Source of the DNA: Euptelea pleiosperma
Lineage: Eukaryota > Streptophyta > Magnoliopsida > Ranunculales > Eupteleaceae
DNA length: 64,000 nucleotides
Direction: 5' to 3'
Assembly (NCBI GenBank): GCA_035048495.1
Contig: CM068540.1
Location: forward strand, 12,508,829 to 12,572,828
The translations under genes were made by a program, and so were the position numbers. Shown here piece after piece: positions 36,784 through 51,800 of this stretch. The notes under the pieces are model-generated. The model saw nothing but the letters and a program-made list of their open reading frames with translations, had not been told where the DNA came from and ran no database searches. Position 1 is the first letter of the stretch; each line of letters opens with the position of its first letter.

Positions 36784-39700
36784 TGTAATACCCCGAACTT
36801 TCGTTCTAGGGTATTATGGTAAATTCACCTAATAATGAAAACCCAAAACTTTTTCAAACTCTTATTATTGTTTTTATTGTTTAATATCATGTATTAGTAT
36901 GTGTATTTAATTTGGTTTCATTCTGACAACTTTGAAAAACCTGCTATTTTTGAAACTCGCTCTTTAGGGCTAAATTCCTACTAAAAAATAATGAATCATA
37001 ACTTGCGGGGGACTTTTTCTTGCCGCAACTAACATTCTAAAACTTTTATACAAAAATTATTTTGTGGGCCCGAGACACCAAAAATATTCTTATTTCATCA
37101 TTATTAACTTACCTGTGAAATTTGGAACCTTTCCTGATACATGAAAACCCTAGCGGGAGATTTCGGGAGATTTTGACAAAAATAGTATTTTTATAATTTT
37201 TGAAACTTCCTACCATTCGCATATTTTTTAAAAATAATATTTAATTATATTTTATTTATTTAATAGGAGCGTGGGACCCGCAAATCACTTTCGGGTCATT
37301 CCGATGTCATTTGACACTTTTCTAGGGTTTTGAACATTTTTATGATTTGTGTGTGTGACATGTGTCAATACCTTATTTTATAGACTTTTAATTATATAAT
37401 ATAGTTTGATTGAATTAATTTATAATTATTTGTGTTATGATTGTTGGGTGGGGCCGTATGGCCGATCTAGAAGTCTTTTGGGCTTAATAATATTCTTAAA
37501 TGAAGCCTGTTGATGTATATGGGCCTTGGGCCCATTCTTAACCCATTAATAGTATAAAATATAAGTTTTGAGGGTTGAAAAAGTCATCCCTTTGCTAGTT
37601 ACGAATTTCAACAAAATAGAAACCCTAATCCTTCCCTAAACCTATTTATTAAAAACCCTAAAGCTTTAGAAGTTTTCGAAACCAAACTCCATTAAAGAAT
37701 AGAGCAAGCTCCATTAAACCTTCATCCGGGCACCGATCGCACTCGAACAAGAAGAGAATTGACGGGGACTCCGATTTGAAGAACATACTCCGAGGAAAGG
37801 ACGATCCGACGACTTTCAAATTTGAAGAAACTTTTGATTTCATTAAAGTTCAAGAAACCTTAAGGTAAGTGCGCTTGATCCATTCTATACTTGTTTTTCT
37901 TCAAGATTTGTTTTTCTTTCATTAGATAATGGTTGATACTCATTATAAATTAATTTTAATAATATTTACTATATTCTTATTGGGTTGATCTTTGTTTTGG
38001 GCCACCATGATGGGTTTGGCCATGGTCTATTTTGTACCTATAACGGATGACTATGTTCTTATCATTTTTGTTGTACTTTTATGATTTAAATATTTTTATA
38101 TTATTTTTTTCTAAATACCTCTTCAAATCTACTTTCCAAAACCGTTTAGTTGTATTTTTCTGATTTTTATTGATTAAGTTATCAATTTTCTAAGTTGTAT
38201 GACTTTACCAAAAAACTTAGAATTTAGATTTTACACGGTCCGATTCACTTGGGATTTCGATCTATATTTTTAACCTAAATATTTTTCTAATTATATTTCA
38301 TGGATACCTATATCAATCTAATTTCTAGAACCTTTGAGTTTATATTTTTCTGATTTGTATTGATTAAGTTATGATTTTTCAAACGTGCTGGACTTTTATG
38401 TAAAACCCAGAATTCTAGATTTTACACGGTCTAATTTACCTGAGATTTCGATCCATATTTTTAATCTAAATATTTTTATAATTATTTTTCACAGATACTT
38501 CTATCAATCTAGTTTTTAGAACCTTTGAGTTTATATTTTTCTGATCTGTATTGATTAAGTTATGATTTTTCAAACGTACTGGACTTTTCTGTAAAACCCA
38601 GAATTCCAGATTTTACACGGTCCACTTTACCTGAGATTTCGATCCATATTTTTAACCTAAATATTTTTCTAATTATTTTTCACAGATACCTCTATCAATC
38701 TAGTTTCTAGAACCTTTGAGTTTATATTTTTCTATCTGTATTGATTAAGTTATGATTTTTCAAACATACTGAACTTTTCTGTAAAACCCAGAATTTCAGA
38801 TTTTACACGGTCCACTTCACTTGAGATTTCAATCTATATTTTTAACCTAAATATTTTTTTAATTATTTTTCATAAATACCTCTATTAATTTAGTTTCTAT
38901 AACCCTTGAGTTTGTATTTTTCCGATATGTATTGATTAAGTTATGAGTTTTAAATGTGCGGGACTTTTCTGTATCCCAGATTCTGTCTGGCCCAATTAAT
39001 TAAGATTTTTGACCTATATTTTGAATCCGAATATTTTTCTATTTATTTTTTTCTAAAATCTCTGTAAATCTAGTTTTTAAATCCATTGAGTTTATATTTT
39101 TCTAATTCATATTTATTTAGTTATGATTTTTATAATGCAGTATATTTTTTTTGTAAAAAACCTATTAATTGTTCGTGGTTCGGTCATGATTATGAACTAT
39201 TAAGGTTTTAACCTTGTTGTTTGACTAAACCCTAGATGGTTTGACCTATACCTGTATGCATGGGGATCCCACCCATGTGTCTTGGATCTCTCATAGGGTT
39301 CGGCCAAGTGTCTTGGATCCCTCTTTAGGGTTCGACCTTGTGTCATGGATCCCTCATAGAGTTCGGCCATGGCGTGTTGGATTCTCTTACGATTTTCATT
39401 TATATTATTTATCGATGTTGATTGTGATATTTGGTCATGTCTTATTGACTATTATACCTAGATGGTTCGACCTATACTTGTATGCATGGGGATCCCACCC
39501 ATGTGTCTTGGATCCCTCATAGGGTTCGGCCAAGTGTCTTGGATCCCTCTTTAGGGTTCGACCTTGTGTCATGGATCCCTCATAGGGTTCGGCCATGGTG
39601 TGTTGGATTGTCTCGTGATTTCTACTTATATTGTTCATCTGTGTTGATCACGACCTTCGGTGATTGTTACATGGTATTCATGGTTAACCATAATTCGTTC

Positions 39701-40600
39701 CTATGTTATCACTTTTGATGATCATGTTTCATTTTGTATTCTTATTTAAATGTTAAATACATGTGTGCTTATGCCATGTAGCCTTGTACTATCTTGTTGT
39801 CATACCATGATCATCACGTCATTTCATATAAGGGGTGCATAAGGGAACGGGGTTGAAGTATATTATATACGTTATATTGGTTTTATCAATTAATCAGGGT
39901 TCGGTACCCTAGGGTGAAAGGCCCCAGACGTTATTATATCCTGCAGATGGGTCCATGAGACCGCTCCCAGTGCGGGAAGGAGATGGAGACCCTATGCGGT
40001 TATGGGTACTAGTTGCATTGGCATCCCTTACTCATCTGCATTCATCCTCATATTCATGCCATCTTTATTATACGATTGAGATGCATACCTTGATTAAAAA
40101 ACTTGTATAGTATGATATCATACCATGCACACTGTTGTATTACTGGGCCTCGGCTCACGGTGCTACACCGATACCATTTTCAGATTTTGAGGAGCCGGGT
40201 ACGTGAGATGATTTTGAGACGAAAGACTCCGGTGCATTCGAGGAGATCGGCGAGGATTTGGGAGTCGATCCCACACTTTAGAAAGTTGTATTTGATTATT
40301 TTATAACATTATTTATTTATTTTCACGGGCATGTAAGCCTTTGATTGAGAGTATGTTCTCACTTCCATCTCTTCATATTTAGTTGATTGATTGAATTATT
40401 TGAATTATAAATTATTTAAATTATTTGTTTCCTACATCTACTCTTCTTTTTTTTCTTAGTGGGTTTTCGAATGAACCTTAGTAGTCTAATTGACCTAATT
40501 GGACCACTAGGGGACATTCATGGATCACCTCTGGGTTCGGGTACGGGTCGATCCACGGATTTTTGGGTCGTATTTGGGTATCCGGATTCGGGGCGTGACA
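36784..40600 (+). mobile_element. Nested solo LTR, copy 4 (3817 bp)
   Basis: Right target duplication CGCGG at 40601-40605. On the left the site reads CGCGGG, one extra G before the TG, so CGCGG is at 36778-36782. B-type variants shared with copy 2 throughout its 190-bp repeat. Single-base losses continue to about 38950 and then stop. Confidence 0.88.
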
Positions 40601-41433
40601 CGCGGGCCACGCCACGGGGTCTCCTCTTCGGGGTAGGGAGGGGTATCTTCATGGGCTTGGGCCCGATTCATCCGTAGTGAGCTTTCGCTCCCTACCCGCA
40701 TTTAGAATCGCAATCCTGCATAGGAATTAGTATACGATATGGGTCTATGGTGTGGGAATATTTTTTGGAATATCCCTGCCTTGTGTGGGTAAGCAATCAA
40801 TCAATCAATAAGGCAAGGTAAATTGGAAAGTTACTATTTATGAGAGTTGACTAAACAACTATCAACCCCCTAATAGACCTTTCCAATTTATTGTTTCTCC
40901 AAGTTAGGAAAATTCTCTAAAATTAGTAGTTTCCTAAATCTGAAAACTTGCTAAAATTAGGGTTTCTTCCCGTGTTGGAAACCTTCCAAAAAAGGGACCT
41001 TCCACATCTAGAAATCCTCTAAAAATAAGAATTTCTAAGTATGGAATTTCGTCCAATTCGAAATTTTTCCAAATAAGCTCGATTCCAATGAAATTTCCCA
41101 AGAATGGAAACCTTGAAAAGAAGGAAACTTCCCGATTTGGAAAGCATCCAAAAATGCAATCTTCCCATATGCGAATATCCTAAAATGTGCAGAAATGGAA
41201 ACTAGCATTTTCAATTTTTTAATTTTTTTGTGAGTTAGGCACTCAATCAAGGGTTTCTAAAACCCTCGAACACACATCTAGATATGGAAATAATCAAGGT
41301 GTCCGATTACAACTTTGCACCCGGCCTTCCGAGGCATGACAAAATAATACTAAAAATCTGCAAATAGAAAGTTTCCAAAGGTCCGGATCTTTCCATTTTC
41401 GTCGTCTTCATTCCTTTACGCTTTCCTGTACAC

Positions 41434-41451
41434 CGAGCGGCAGCAGCGCCA
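41434..41451 (-). other. Primer-binding site, array copy 4
   Basis: Identical to the other copies; next to the LTR terminus at 41454. Confidence 0.6.
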
Positions 41452-41453
41452 TT

Positions 41454-44400
41454 TGAAATTAAGATTTTTTCCGCGTCGTTGGTTCGGAAACCCTAACTTC
41501 AACAATATTTGTAAAATCCGATTATCTGCAAAATGTAACTTGTATAGCAGTACGTGTCAGATGTCGATCCGCACTCGGTGTGAGTTAGCACAATAAGGAA
41601 TTAAAACTGACAAATAATATACAGAGAGAAATGAGAATGGTGGAATAGATGAGAAGGGCGAGTGGATTTAAAAACAACATTCATTTGAGATTCAGAACAC
41701 CAAGATATCAAAAATAACTTCATTAATCATCAAAGAGTACGTACATAAATCAAAATAACAAAAATAAAGAAAGCATGTAAAGGGATGAGAGATGAAGAGG
41801 TAAGGGAAAGAAACGTCCATTGAAATCTGAGAGCTAAGGGCGCTACCGATCAAGAAGAGGATCGTCCAAGACTTCGATGAATGCTTCAATCGTGGAGAAG
41901 GGTTTTGACAGAGAGGCATCCCATGACCTTTGGAGCTAAGGGCGCTACCGATCAAGAAGAGGACCGTCCAAATTTCATGGAATGCTGCTCAATCGAGAGA
42001 AGGGGTAAGGGAAAGAAACGTCCATTGAAATCTCAGAGCTAAGGGCGCTACCGATCAAGAAGAGGATCGTCCAAGACTCCGATGAATGCTTCAATCAAGA
42101 GAAGGGTTTTGACAGAGAAGCATCTCATGACCTTTGGAGCTAAGGGCGCTACCGATCAAGAAGAGGATCGTCCAAATTTCATGGAATGCTGCTCAATCGT
42201 GGAATCCACATCGACTCTTACCGGCCGACAAGGTAGATGTGAATTGGCTAATGTACTATAATGTGCCCTAAAAAGCTCACCTTTTCACTCGCCGAAAGGA
42301 GTCGGCCAAGTGAATAGGCGATCGGCCTGAGAAAGTAGTGAGAGGATCTAGAGAGAGAAAATAGACTTAGAGAGAGAAATCTCACTCTAGAGAGAGAACA
42401 TGGGATTAGGGATGTCACGTCCCTTCCATGTCGTCTAGAGAGAGAAAGTGAGAGAAACTAGGTAGAGAGAGAAAGTCACTAACTCTAGAAAGAGAAAGTG
42501 AAGGTTTGGACACAGGTTTAGGGATGAGACGTCCCTTCCATGTCGTCTAGAGAGAGAAAGTAGGATTTCTAGAGAGAGACATCTCACTCTAGAGAGAGCA
42601 AATAGAATGTAGAGAGAGAAAGTAGAGAAAGAGAACATGGAATTAGGGATGTCACTTCCCGTCCATGTCATTTAGAGAGAGAGGAGATCTAGAGAGAGAA
42701 AGTAGTTTTAGAGAGAGAAACTAGGATTTCTAGAGAGAGGTGAAATCCTAAAGAGAGAAAGTAAGAGGAGAGAGAAAATAAAGAAGAGGGAAGAATATTA
42801 CCTTGAAACACTTACCGTCTGCCATGCGATGGAGGAGATCGCCAATAAGGTGATCGGCCATGCATGATGGATGATGGTTGACCACAAAGATGGTGAGATT
42901 TGGCCAAGTGGATGGTCGTGGTGGTTGTATGGTCAAGAACATGGCAGTGATGTGCACCAATGATGGTGGGCTCAGTCCGTGGGATGCAAGAAGGTTGATG
43001 GCAGCAAGAAGGCGGGGAACGGGTTGCTTGCATGCTGGCTAGTTGCCTTGAGTGCATGGTGTGTGCATGTAGCGATGGAGACTTGCAAGTGGATCTCACG
43101 GCCAAGGCAGCAAGGTGGGGAGGAAGCTATCGGTGGAGTATAGCTGCTGTTGGTGGATGGTGGTACAGTACTAGCACGGTGCAACAAGGGGTTGCATGCA
43201 TTTCCAGGAAGGTGGAATGAGGCGGTGTGGTTGTTGGAGAAGACAACCTGCTAGCTACAGGTCTTAGTGAGGATGTTGAATGGTGATTGAAGTTCAGGTG
43301 CCAGAAGTTGTAGATTTTCGATTAGGAGAGATGGAGGAGACGCTGCCCTGTGTGAATTGGGAGCTTGCAGTTGCTGCAAAAATGTGATGTTGCAGGTTCA
43401 ACACCGACTGGAGAATTGCAGGCTGAGCTTTGGGAGCAAGGTGAAGGCGGACCTTCAACAGGTGGTTGACGGTGGTTGGAAGCGGTTTGCTACCGTTGTG
43501 ACAACACCCCTGGTTGCAGGTAGCTCTCTTGGAGGAGCACTGATTGTTTGGAGCAGTAAAGAAGAAAACCGAAGAAGAATGTGCAGCAGATTGCCCCTAT
43601 ACCCTTGGCCGAAAGTTGCAGGTCTTTCCGGTGAAGCGAGGAGGAGAGCAACCCGTGTTGCTTATATTACTGTGCGTGGGAGGAGTGAAACCCACGGTCA
43701 ACCTGAAGTTAACCACGTTTTCAGGTATGGTATGTGAAATTAATGGAGGGGGGTGCAGCAATTCCGGCGAGTTTCTCGCCGGAATTAATGGTGAGGACGT
43801 GCAACAGTGAAGGTGATCTGTGGTGGAAGCCGTGAAAGGAAGTTGCAGGCGTGCAGGTGGTGATGGTGAGTGGACCTGCTGGCCGGAAAGGAGGAGGGTT
43901 GCACAGCATAAAAGAGGCCGAACAGCAAGTTGCTGTTTGAGTTTCAAGTCTGCGCGACCCTCAGTCCGTGAGAATCACGACTGAGGAAGAGGAGAAGACA
44001 GTGGAAGGAGCTGACCGTGAACTACAGAACCGTTAGGAAGAATTCACCGTTTTGGTCCAATGAGCAGATCTCCCAAGAAGATGGAGTCCAAGGCGGTTCA
44101 GCAGGCGTTTGCTCTAAGAACGCTGTTCAGTGCAGCTAAGGGTTGCTGGCTGTGGAGTTGCAGGGTTTGCTTGAAAGAGGTGGAAGAGATGGGATCCGAC
44201 CGGAGTTGCAGGTCTGCAACTCCGGTAATGGAGGTTGGAGCAGCAACGTGGTGGCTCCCATGGAAGCCATCGATTCTCAAACAATGGAGAATGGGGAGAT
44301 GCAGATCTGCATGTAGCCATCGGTGATGGTTCTTGGCACGCCTGGAGAAGAAAGTGGCTGGAGTGGAGGAGGATGTGAAGGAAAAGGAAGGAACTCACGG

Positions 44401-45655
44401 CTCCTCTCTAGCTTTTGCCCAAGGGCAAGTTTTTCTCTTAAAAGAACGTGGGTGAGAGGCACACGGTTTTAACAAACCGTAGGTATTTTTGGAGGAGAGA
44501 GAATCGGTCAAGAATGACCAATTCTCTCTCATGGGTATAAATGATGGGTTAGATTATGGGCCATGGGCTTGTGTTTGGGCTTTTGAAGCCTTGGCTCATT
44601 GTATGAGGCCTTGGCCTTATAAGTTAGGCTTTGGGCCTAATGTTTGTAAAGGCTTTTGGATGCAATGCACTCACTTGCCATGATGGCCGTAGGATTTGAT
44701 TGCGTGGGATCATGGGCTACTCAAGGCCAAGAGCTTAATGGCCCATTTGATGTGAGCTTGATTTGGCGATGATGGTGTGGGCCACCATTGAAGGCCTTGG
44801 GATACATGAGTGAAAATTTGAAGAATGATGATTGGGTTTGGCTCATATTTGGCGAACCATCAGATCTGGAGAGATCCATCGGTCCAATAGAAGATCTAAT
44901 GGTCCAATGGATGATCTAACGGTGGAAAAGTTATGGGAGATGGTATAGAGCTAGAGGAAAGAAGATTAGAGATTAGATGATGGAGATTAGAGAGATCAGG
45001 GTGGTCGATCTGATGATCGAATGGTAGGATGAGAAGATCTAAGGGTCAGATGCTAGGGTCTAGAGAGATGGAGATAAAATTAGGAGAGAGGAGAGAGAAT
45101 TAGGAGAGATGAGAGAGAAAATAACACAAAATAAAGGCAACAAAGCTGGCAGAAGGGTCTTGAACCCTGATCTTCAATTTAATCTTCAATCGGCTTCACC
45201 AATCACGTAAGCCGTCATTTGATACAGCTTTGAATCACTTTAGCCCGTCTCTTGGTCTTCAGCTTTGCCTCTCTCTTAGTTCTTTATCTGGCTCTATGAT
45301 TCTCTGACTCGACCCGTACTTGGCCTATATCTTTTAGTCGTAGCCTGTTGGCTCTTTAAGCTTTGATATTAGGCTTCTATGGATGATCGTGGGCACGCAA
45401 GTCTCAAGAATCGCCCGATCGGGTTTCCTGCGAGAGAAAAGCACGTAATGAGACTTAATCGAAACGGCTTCATATCTAGACTTCCAGAAATGCGTTTAAA
45501 GCATGCAAATATACCATTTCGTCCAGAAAAGTGTGTTCTACGTAATGAAAGAGACTCTTCCCTAGAAAAGTGTATAAATAGGGAAGTTTAACATAGGAGA
45601 GTGTGATAACGCTAAAGGATAATGGCTTAAAATAAGTACTTTTAAGCGAATATCA
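41454..45655 (-). repeat. Array LTR 4 (4202 bp)
   Basis: Free of the one-base indels that affect LTR 3. Shares the B-type GGTTGGAAGCGG with LTR 2 near 43476. The only private change I noticed in this copy (GAAAAGAAGG for GCAAAGAAGG near 41116) lies in the adjacent internal leader. Confidence 0.8.
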
Positions 45656-45667
45656 CAACCCCCAACC
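45656..45667 (-). other. PPT-like motif, copy 4/5 junction
   Basis: Last occurrence of the G-rich motif in the array; the next LTR terminus, 57688, is followed by foreign sequence instead. Confidence 0.4.
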
Positions 45668-48600
45668 AGCATATTGCCAATCCTTGACAATTAGTGCGAA
45701 ATAAATGAGCTTAAAAGGGCTCTGCACATGCTGCACACTTTTTATATTAGCTCAGGGAAATCACCGTTCGTCAAATTATCATATGGATGCAAAAACAGTT
45801 ACAAGCTAGTAGATAGTCAGGAAGTTTTGACAAGACTATAGACTGATAATCATGACCTAGAATAGTCAGACTCGACGTGTGTGTGTGGTCAACATTATCA
45901 TCATCCGACAGTTAAGAGTTCCAAATCACCTAAAAGATTGTATGCCTTGACCTCAAATCTCACTTGTAAAACACTCAGAAATGATCACTCGTCAGTGGTT
46001 TTATTTCTTTTCTCTCAATTTATATGTGAGGAGACTTATTGATAAAAACAAATATCTCACATATGTATTGTTTGAAGGAAGGATATTTTTAACAGAAGAA
46101 GATCTCATGATAGGAATATCATTTCACTTGGGAACGTTAGATCAAACTCTATAGCTTCTCGTTCTCCATTCTCTACATTAATGATCGTGCTATCCTAGAA
46201 TCAAGTAGGACTTTCATAGGTTGTAACGAGGCTTAGGTCAGGTGTAGAAAAATAAGGGGATACAGGATTTCAAAGCTTCTGAGAGGATATCTCGATTTTC
46301 TTGCATCTTTCCTGCGGGTATAGCACCATTATCTGTTTCTTTCCCTTCTTTTGTATTTTTCTATTTTTCTCGATATTTTTGAGACTGCTCATTTTCATCT
46401 TCAGCTCTTTCTATACTTTCTTTTCATATTTTCTTTTCAGCTTGAACCACTTGTCTTTTTCTAGACTTTTTCTTGACTTTTCTTTTCATGGTATACCCAT
46501 ATCAATCATTTCTTTATCCTTCTCAGAAGTAGGGTCGCGAGTCATACTTCGTAACTGGATTGGGTTATAGGTTAATGGGCTTAACAAGGAAAGGCTTTTT
46601 ATAAAGGCTCAGAAGGGTTTCAAACGGTAGAGATTTAAGGTAAACTAAAAAGGCTGAAAGGTTTAAAAAGATGGCCTAAATCATTTTCTAGGGTTTGCAC
46701 TCTCATGTAACATGTTTTGAATAGATATAAAAAAGGTTCTGTCGTAATAATCTAATTTTGATGTCGTTCCGAGTTCCATGATCAATACAAAGGATAATGA
46801 GATCTCTCAACAAATATTGCGGTCATGAAGAAATGTGAGTCAACTTGTGACTCGGAATTGTAGTATAACCCTCTGAAATGATGAAAGGCTCGAAAGCGCA
46901 CTGGGTTAGGTCTCCACAAATATTCTTCTAGGATCTTTAGAGATTCTAAACTTAGGATGACTCTGATGATGAATGTGTACAATTTGTGCAAAATCTGAGT
47001 TTTTCTAAGTTTTCAAATCTGCTGTAGTCACGCTTGACTTGACTTGACTTGACTCAAAGCTAGCATGTAACACGGAAAATGTCATCCTTTATAAAATGAT
47101 TTCACGGATATTTCTAACTAATAAAAGTCAGGGTATTTTGACACATTTTGGAAGTTCTAGAAAACATTGAAAATCATCGGAAAACACCCAAAAACACAAT
47201 TATTTTTTTATTTTTTATTTTTTATTATTTTTTATTTTATTATTTATTTTTTTAGAATTTTATCAAAATGAAAACATGAGTTTTGGTAAATACCCACCCC
47301 CAACCAAAATATAGCACCGTCCTCGGTACTTATAACCGGGACTAAAAAAAATGTTGAAATATCGGTAATGATGCAAGTAGTTTAGGGAGGATGTTACCAA
47401 TGGGGCATGAAATGAATACTGTCTAATACCAGATGATTTTCTGTATTGAAGGTACCTGCATGAAAGATAGAAATAGCAAATATGCATGCGACTCATGTAA
47501 CTACGAATACCGGAATTGCCTTTCCGATAGCGCTAAGTTTTACGTCTTCAGCCAGACACAACGGGAGTGATAAGCACCCCTAACCAAGTTGAAGCACAGG
47601 GAGACTGAGTGAATCATCAGTCATCCAGCTCATCAGTTGGAGCAATAACGCTTCCATTCGAGCTAACCAAACCCAGCAGTAGTACGGGTAGGTTCTTTCT
47701 CAGTAGAGACTGAGAGGTTTCTCTGACCGTGGTTAGCAGAGGCGCAAACTCTGAAAGAGGAGCGGGTATGGGATTGCAGTAACGGTTCTCTCATCAGTAA
47801 GAGATTTAGCAAAGGGAATCTCTGACCATGGTTAGCAGAGCCGAAGACACAATGTGTATCGGGGATGGATTTTGTGGAGCAGACTCCAGTGGGGTGTACA
47901 GTAAGCACCCCTATCCAAGATTATGGTTTTGAAGATCAAAAGACTCTCAGATCGAGTCAAACGATGTGGCTTTTGAAACTATAAAAATAAGCCTTAGAAT
48001 CAATTAAAAGGAGACACTGGAGTAGTGATCCTAAATGATGCACATAGAGCAAGCAAGATAATCCTATGTCTAAAACAAATCAGAATAAGTTGAGGATTTA
48101 TCTTGTTAGTTTGTGGGGTATTGTAGATTATGACAGTGGGAGGACCACTGGTTTATCTTGTTAACCGCCGGACTAACTTTGTCACTCTTGGGTTCTCACT
48201 GGGATACACTCTTCAAAGCAAATGCTTCAGTACTAACTCAAATTGATCGCAAGATAATCCGAAGCCTAGACAGACGTGCGGCACATCGGCTGACTTAAGT
48301 ACGCCCCAGACTAACCGGATTTGTCAAGCAATGGAGATGAGTGTTCCATTAGTATAAGCTAGGGTTGTTTTGTGTTCCTAACCCAACAAATAAGTAGACC
48401 AACAAAGAACCAGGGAAGCCACTAGTGAACTCGGTATACTTGAGTAGTAGGGACCTTTTGGTGTGTTAGACAACAGGGACCCGCGCTCATGGATTTATTC
48501 GACCTGGGATGGATGGAAAGACTACGTGAAGGGATGTCCTAGAACACCGATCTATTTTGGCTCTAGCTCTTGATTCTTTTTATTAGAGTGGATCTTGGGG

Positions 48601-48810
48601 ATCAAAATCAGCTGGAATGATGAGGTGGGTGATGAAATCCCACCAGTTTCAAGTAGAGCAGGGTCTGCTCAATTAGGGTTCATTAATTAGCGGCCACATC
48701 CACGCAGGGCGAATAAGTTTATGCAAAAAGCAAATAGACATACGGCACTATAATGCACCCAATTGCACAGTATCGCTCTCAAGGCGAGGGAAGGGACTTA
48801 CCTCCCGCGG

Positions 48811-51800
48811 TGTAATACCCCGAACTTTCGTTCTAGGGTATTATGGTAAATTCACCTAATAATGAAAACCCAAAACTTTTTCAAACTCTTATTATTGTTT
48901 TTATTGTTTAATATCATGTATTAGTATGTGTATTTAATTTGGTTTCATTCTGACAACTTTGAAAAACCTGCTATTTTTGAAACTCGCTCTTTAGGGCTAA
49001 ATTCCTACTAAAAACTAATGAATCATAACTTGCGGGGGACTTTTTCTTGCCGCAACTAACATTCTAAAACTTTTATACAAAAATTATTTTGTGGGCCCGA
49101 GACACCAAAAATATTCTTATTTCATCATTATTAACTTACCTGTGAAATTTGGAACCTTTCCTGATACATGAAAACCCTAGCGGGAGATTTCGGGAGATTT
49201 TGACAAAAATAGTATTTTTATAATTTTTGAACTTCCTACCATTCGCATATTTTTTAAAAATAATATTTAATTATATTTTATTTATTTAATAGGAGCGTGG
49301 GACCCGCAAATCACTTTCGGGTCATTCCGATGTCATTTGACACTTTTCTAGGGTTTTGAACATTTTTATGATTTGTGTGTGTGACATGTGTCAATACCTT
49401 ATTTTATGGACTTTTAAATTATATAATATAGTTTGATTGAATTAATTTATAATTATTTGTGTTATGATTGTTGGGTGGGGCCGTATGGCCGATCTAGAAG
49501 TCTTTTGGGCTTAATAATATTCTTAAATGAAGCCTGTTGATGTATATGGGCCTTGGGCCCATTCTTAACCCATTAATAGTGTAAAATATAAGTTTTTGAG
49601 GGTTGAAAAAGTCATCCCTTTGCTAGTTACGAATTTCAACAAAATAGAAACCCTAATCCTTCCCTAAACCTATTTATTAAAAACCCTAAAGCTTTAGAAG
49701 TTTTCGAAACCAAACTCCATTAAAGAATAGAGCAAGCTCCATTAAACCTTCATCCGGGCACCGATCGCACTCGAACAAGAAGAGAATTGACGGGGACTCC
49801 GATTTGAAGAACATACTCCGAGGAAAGGACGATCCGACGACTTTCAAATTTGAAGAAACTTTTGATTTTCATTAAAGTTCAAGAAACCTTAAGGTAAGTG
49901 CGCTTTATCCATTCTATACTTGTTTTTCTTCAAGATTTGTTTTTCTTTCATTAGATAATGGTTGATACTCATTATAAATTAATTTTAATAATATTTACTA
50001 TATTCTTATTGGGTTGATCTTTGTTTTGGGCCACCATGATGGGTTTGGCCATGGTCTATTTTGTACCTATAACGGATGACTATGTTCTTATCATTTTTGT
50101 TGTACTTTTATGATTTAAATATTTTTATATTATTTTTTTCTAAATACCTCTTTAAATCTATTTTCCAAAACCGTTTAGTTTGTATTTTTCTGATTTTTAT
50201 TGATTAAGTTATCAATTTTCTAAGTTGTATGACTTTACCAAAAAACTTAGAATTTCAGATTTTACACGGTCCGATTAACTTGGGATTTCGATCTATATTT
50301 TTAACCTAAATATTTTTCTAATTATTTTTCATGGATATCTATATCAATCTAATTTCTAGAACCTTTGAGTTTATATTTTTCTGATTTGTATTGATTAAGT
50401 TATGATTTTTCAAACGTGCTGGACTTTTCTGTAAAACCCAGAATTCCAGATTTTACACGGTCCACTTTATCTGAGATTTCGATCCATATTTTTAATCTAA
50501 ATATTTTTATAATTATTTTTCACAGATACTTCTATCAATCTAGTTTTTAGAACCTTTGAGTTTATATTTTTCTGATCTGTATTGATTAAGTTATGATTTT
50601 TCAAACGTACTGGACTTTTCTGTAAAACCCAGAATTCCAGATTTTACACGGTCCACTTTACCTGAGATTTCGATCCATATTTTTAACCTAAATATTTTTC
50701 TAATTATTTTTCACAGATACCTCTATCAATCTAGTTTCTAGAACCTTTGAGTTTATATTTTTCTAATCTGTATTGATTAAGTTATGATTTTTCAAACGTA
50801 CTGAACTTTTTTGTAAAACCCAGAATTTCAGATTTTACACGGTCCACTTCACTTGAGATTTCAATCTATATTTTTAACCTAAATATTTTTTTAATTATTT
50901 TTCATAGATACCTCTATTAATTTAGTTTCTATAACCCTTGAGTTTGTATTTTTCCGATATGTATTGATTAAGTTATGAGTTTTTAAATGTGCGGGACTTT
51001 TCTGTATCCCAGATTCTGTCTGGCCCAATTAATTAAGATTTTTGACCTATATTTTGAATCCGAATATTTTTCTATTTATTTTTTTCTAAAATCTCTGTAA
51101 ATCTAGTTTTTAAATCCATTGAGTTTATATTTTTCTAATTCATATTTATTTAGTTATGATTTTTATAATGCAGTATATTTTTTTTGTAAAAAACCTATTA
51201 ATTGTTCGTGGTTCGGTCATGATTATTAACTATTAAGGTTTTAACCTTGTTGTTTGACTAAACCCTAGATGGTTTGACCTATACCTGTATGCATGGGGAT
51301 CCCACCCATGTGTCTTGGATCTCTCATAGGGTTCGGCCAAGTGTCTTGGATCCCTCTTTAGGGTTCGACCTTGTGTCATGGATCCCTCATAGAGTTCGGC
51401 CATGGCGTGTTGGATTCTCTTACGATTTTCATTTATATTATTTATCGATGTTGATTGTGATATTTGGTCATGTCTTATTGACTATTATACCTAGATGGTT
51501 CGACCTATACTTGTATGCATGGGGATCCCACCCATGTGTCTTGGATCCCTCATAGGGTTCGGCCAAGTGTCTTGGATCCCTCTTTAGGGTTCGACCTTGT
51601 GTCATGGATCCCTCATAGGGTTCGGCCATGGTGTGTTGGATTGTCTCGTGATTTCTACTTATATTGTTCATCTGTGTTGATCACGACCTTCGGTGATTGT
51701 TACATGGTATTCATGGTTAACCATAATTCGTTCCTATGTTATCACTTTTGATGATCATGTTTCATTTTGTATTCTTATTTAAATGTTAAATACATGTGTG

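Larger units (their letters stand above)
33636..41453 (-). mobile_element. Internal domain 3 (non-coding, indel-rich)
   Basis: Element parts 33636-36777 and 40606-41453. Contains many one-base differences from its sisters (CATCGACAG, TTTGAGGAAGG, CTTGGAACG, CTGCTCTTTT, TCGTCCGAG, GAGATTCTCTC and others between 33.88 and 36.6 kb). No gene seen. Confidence 0.72.
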
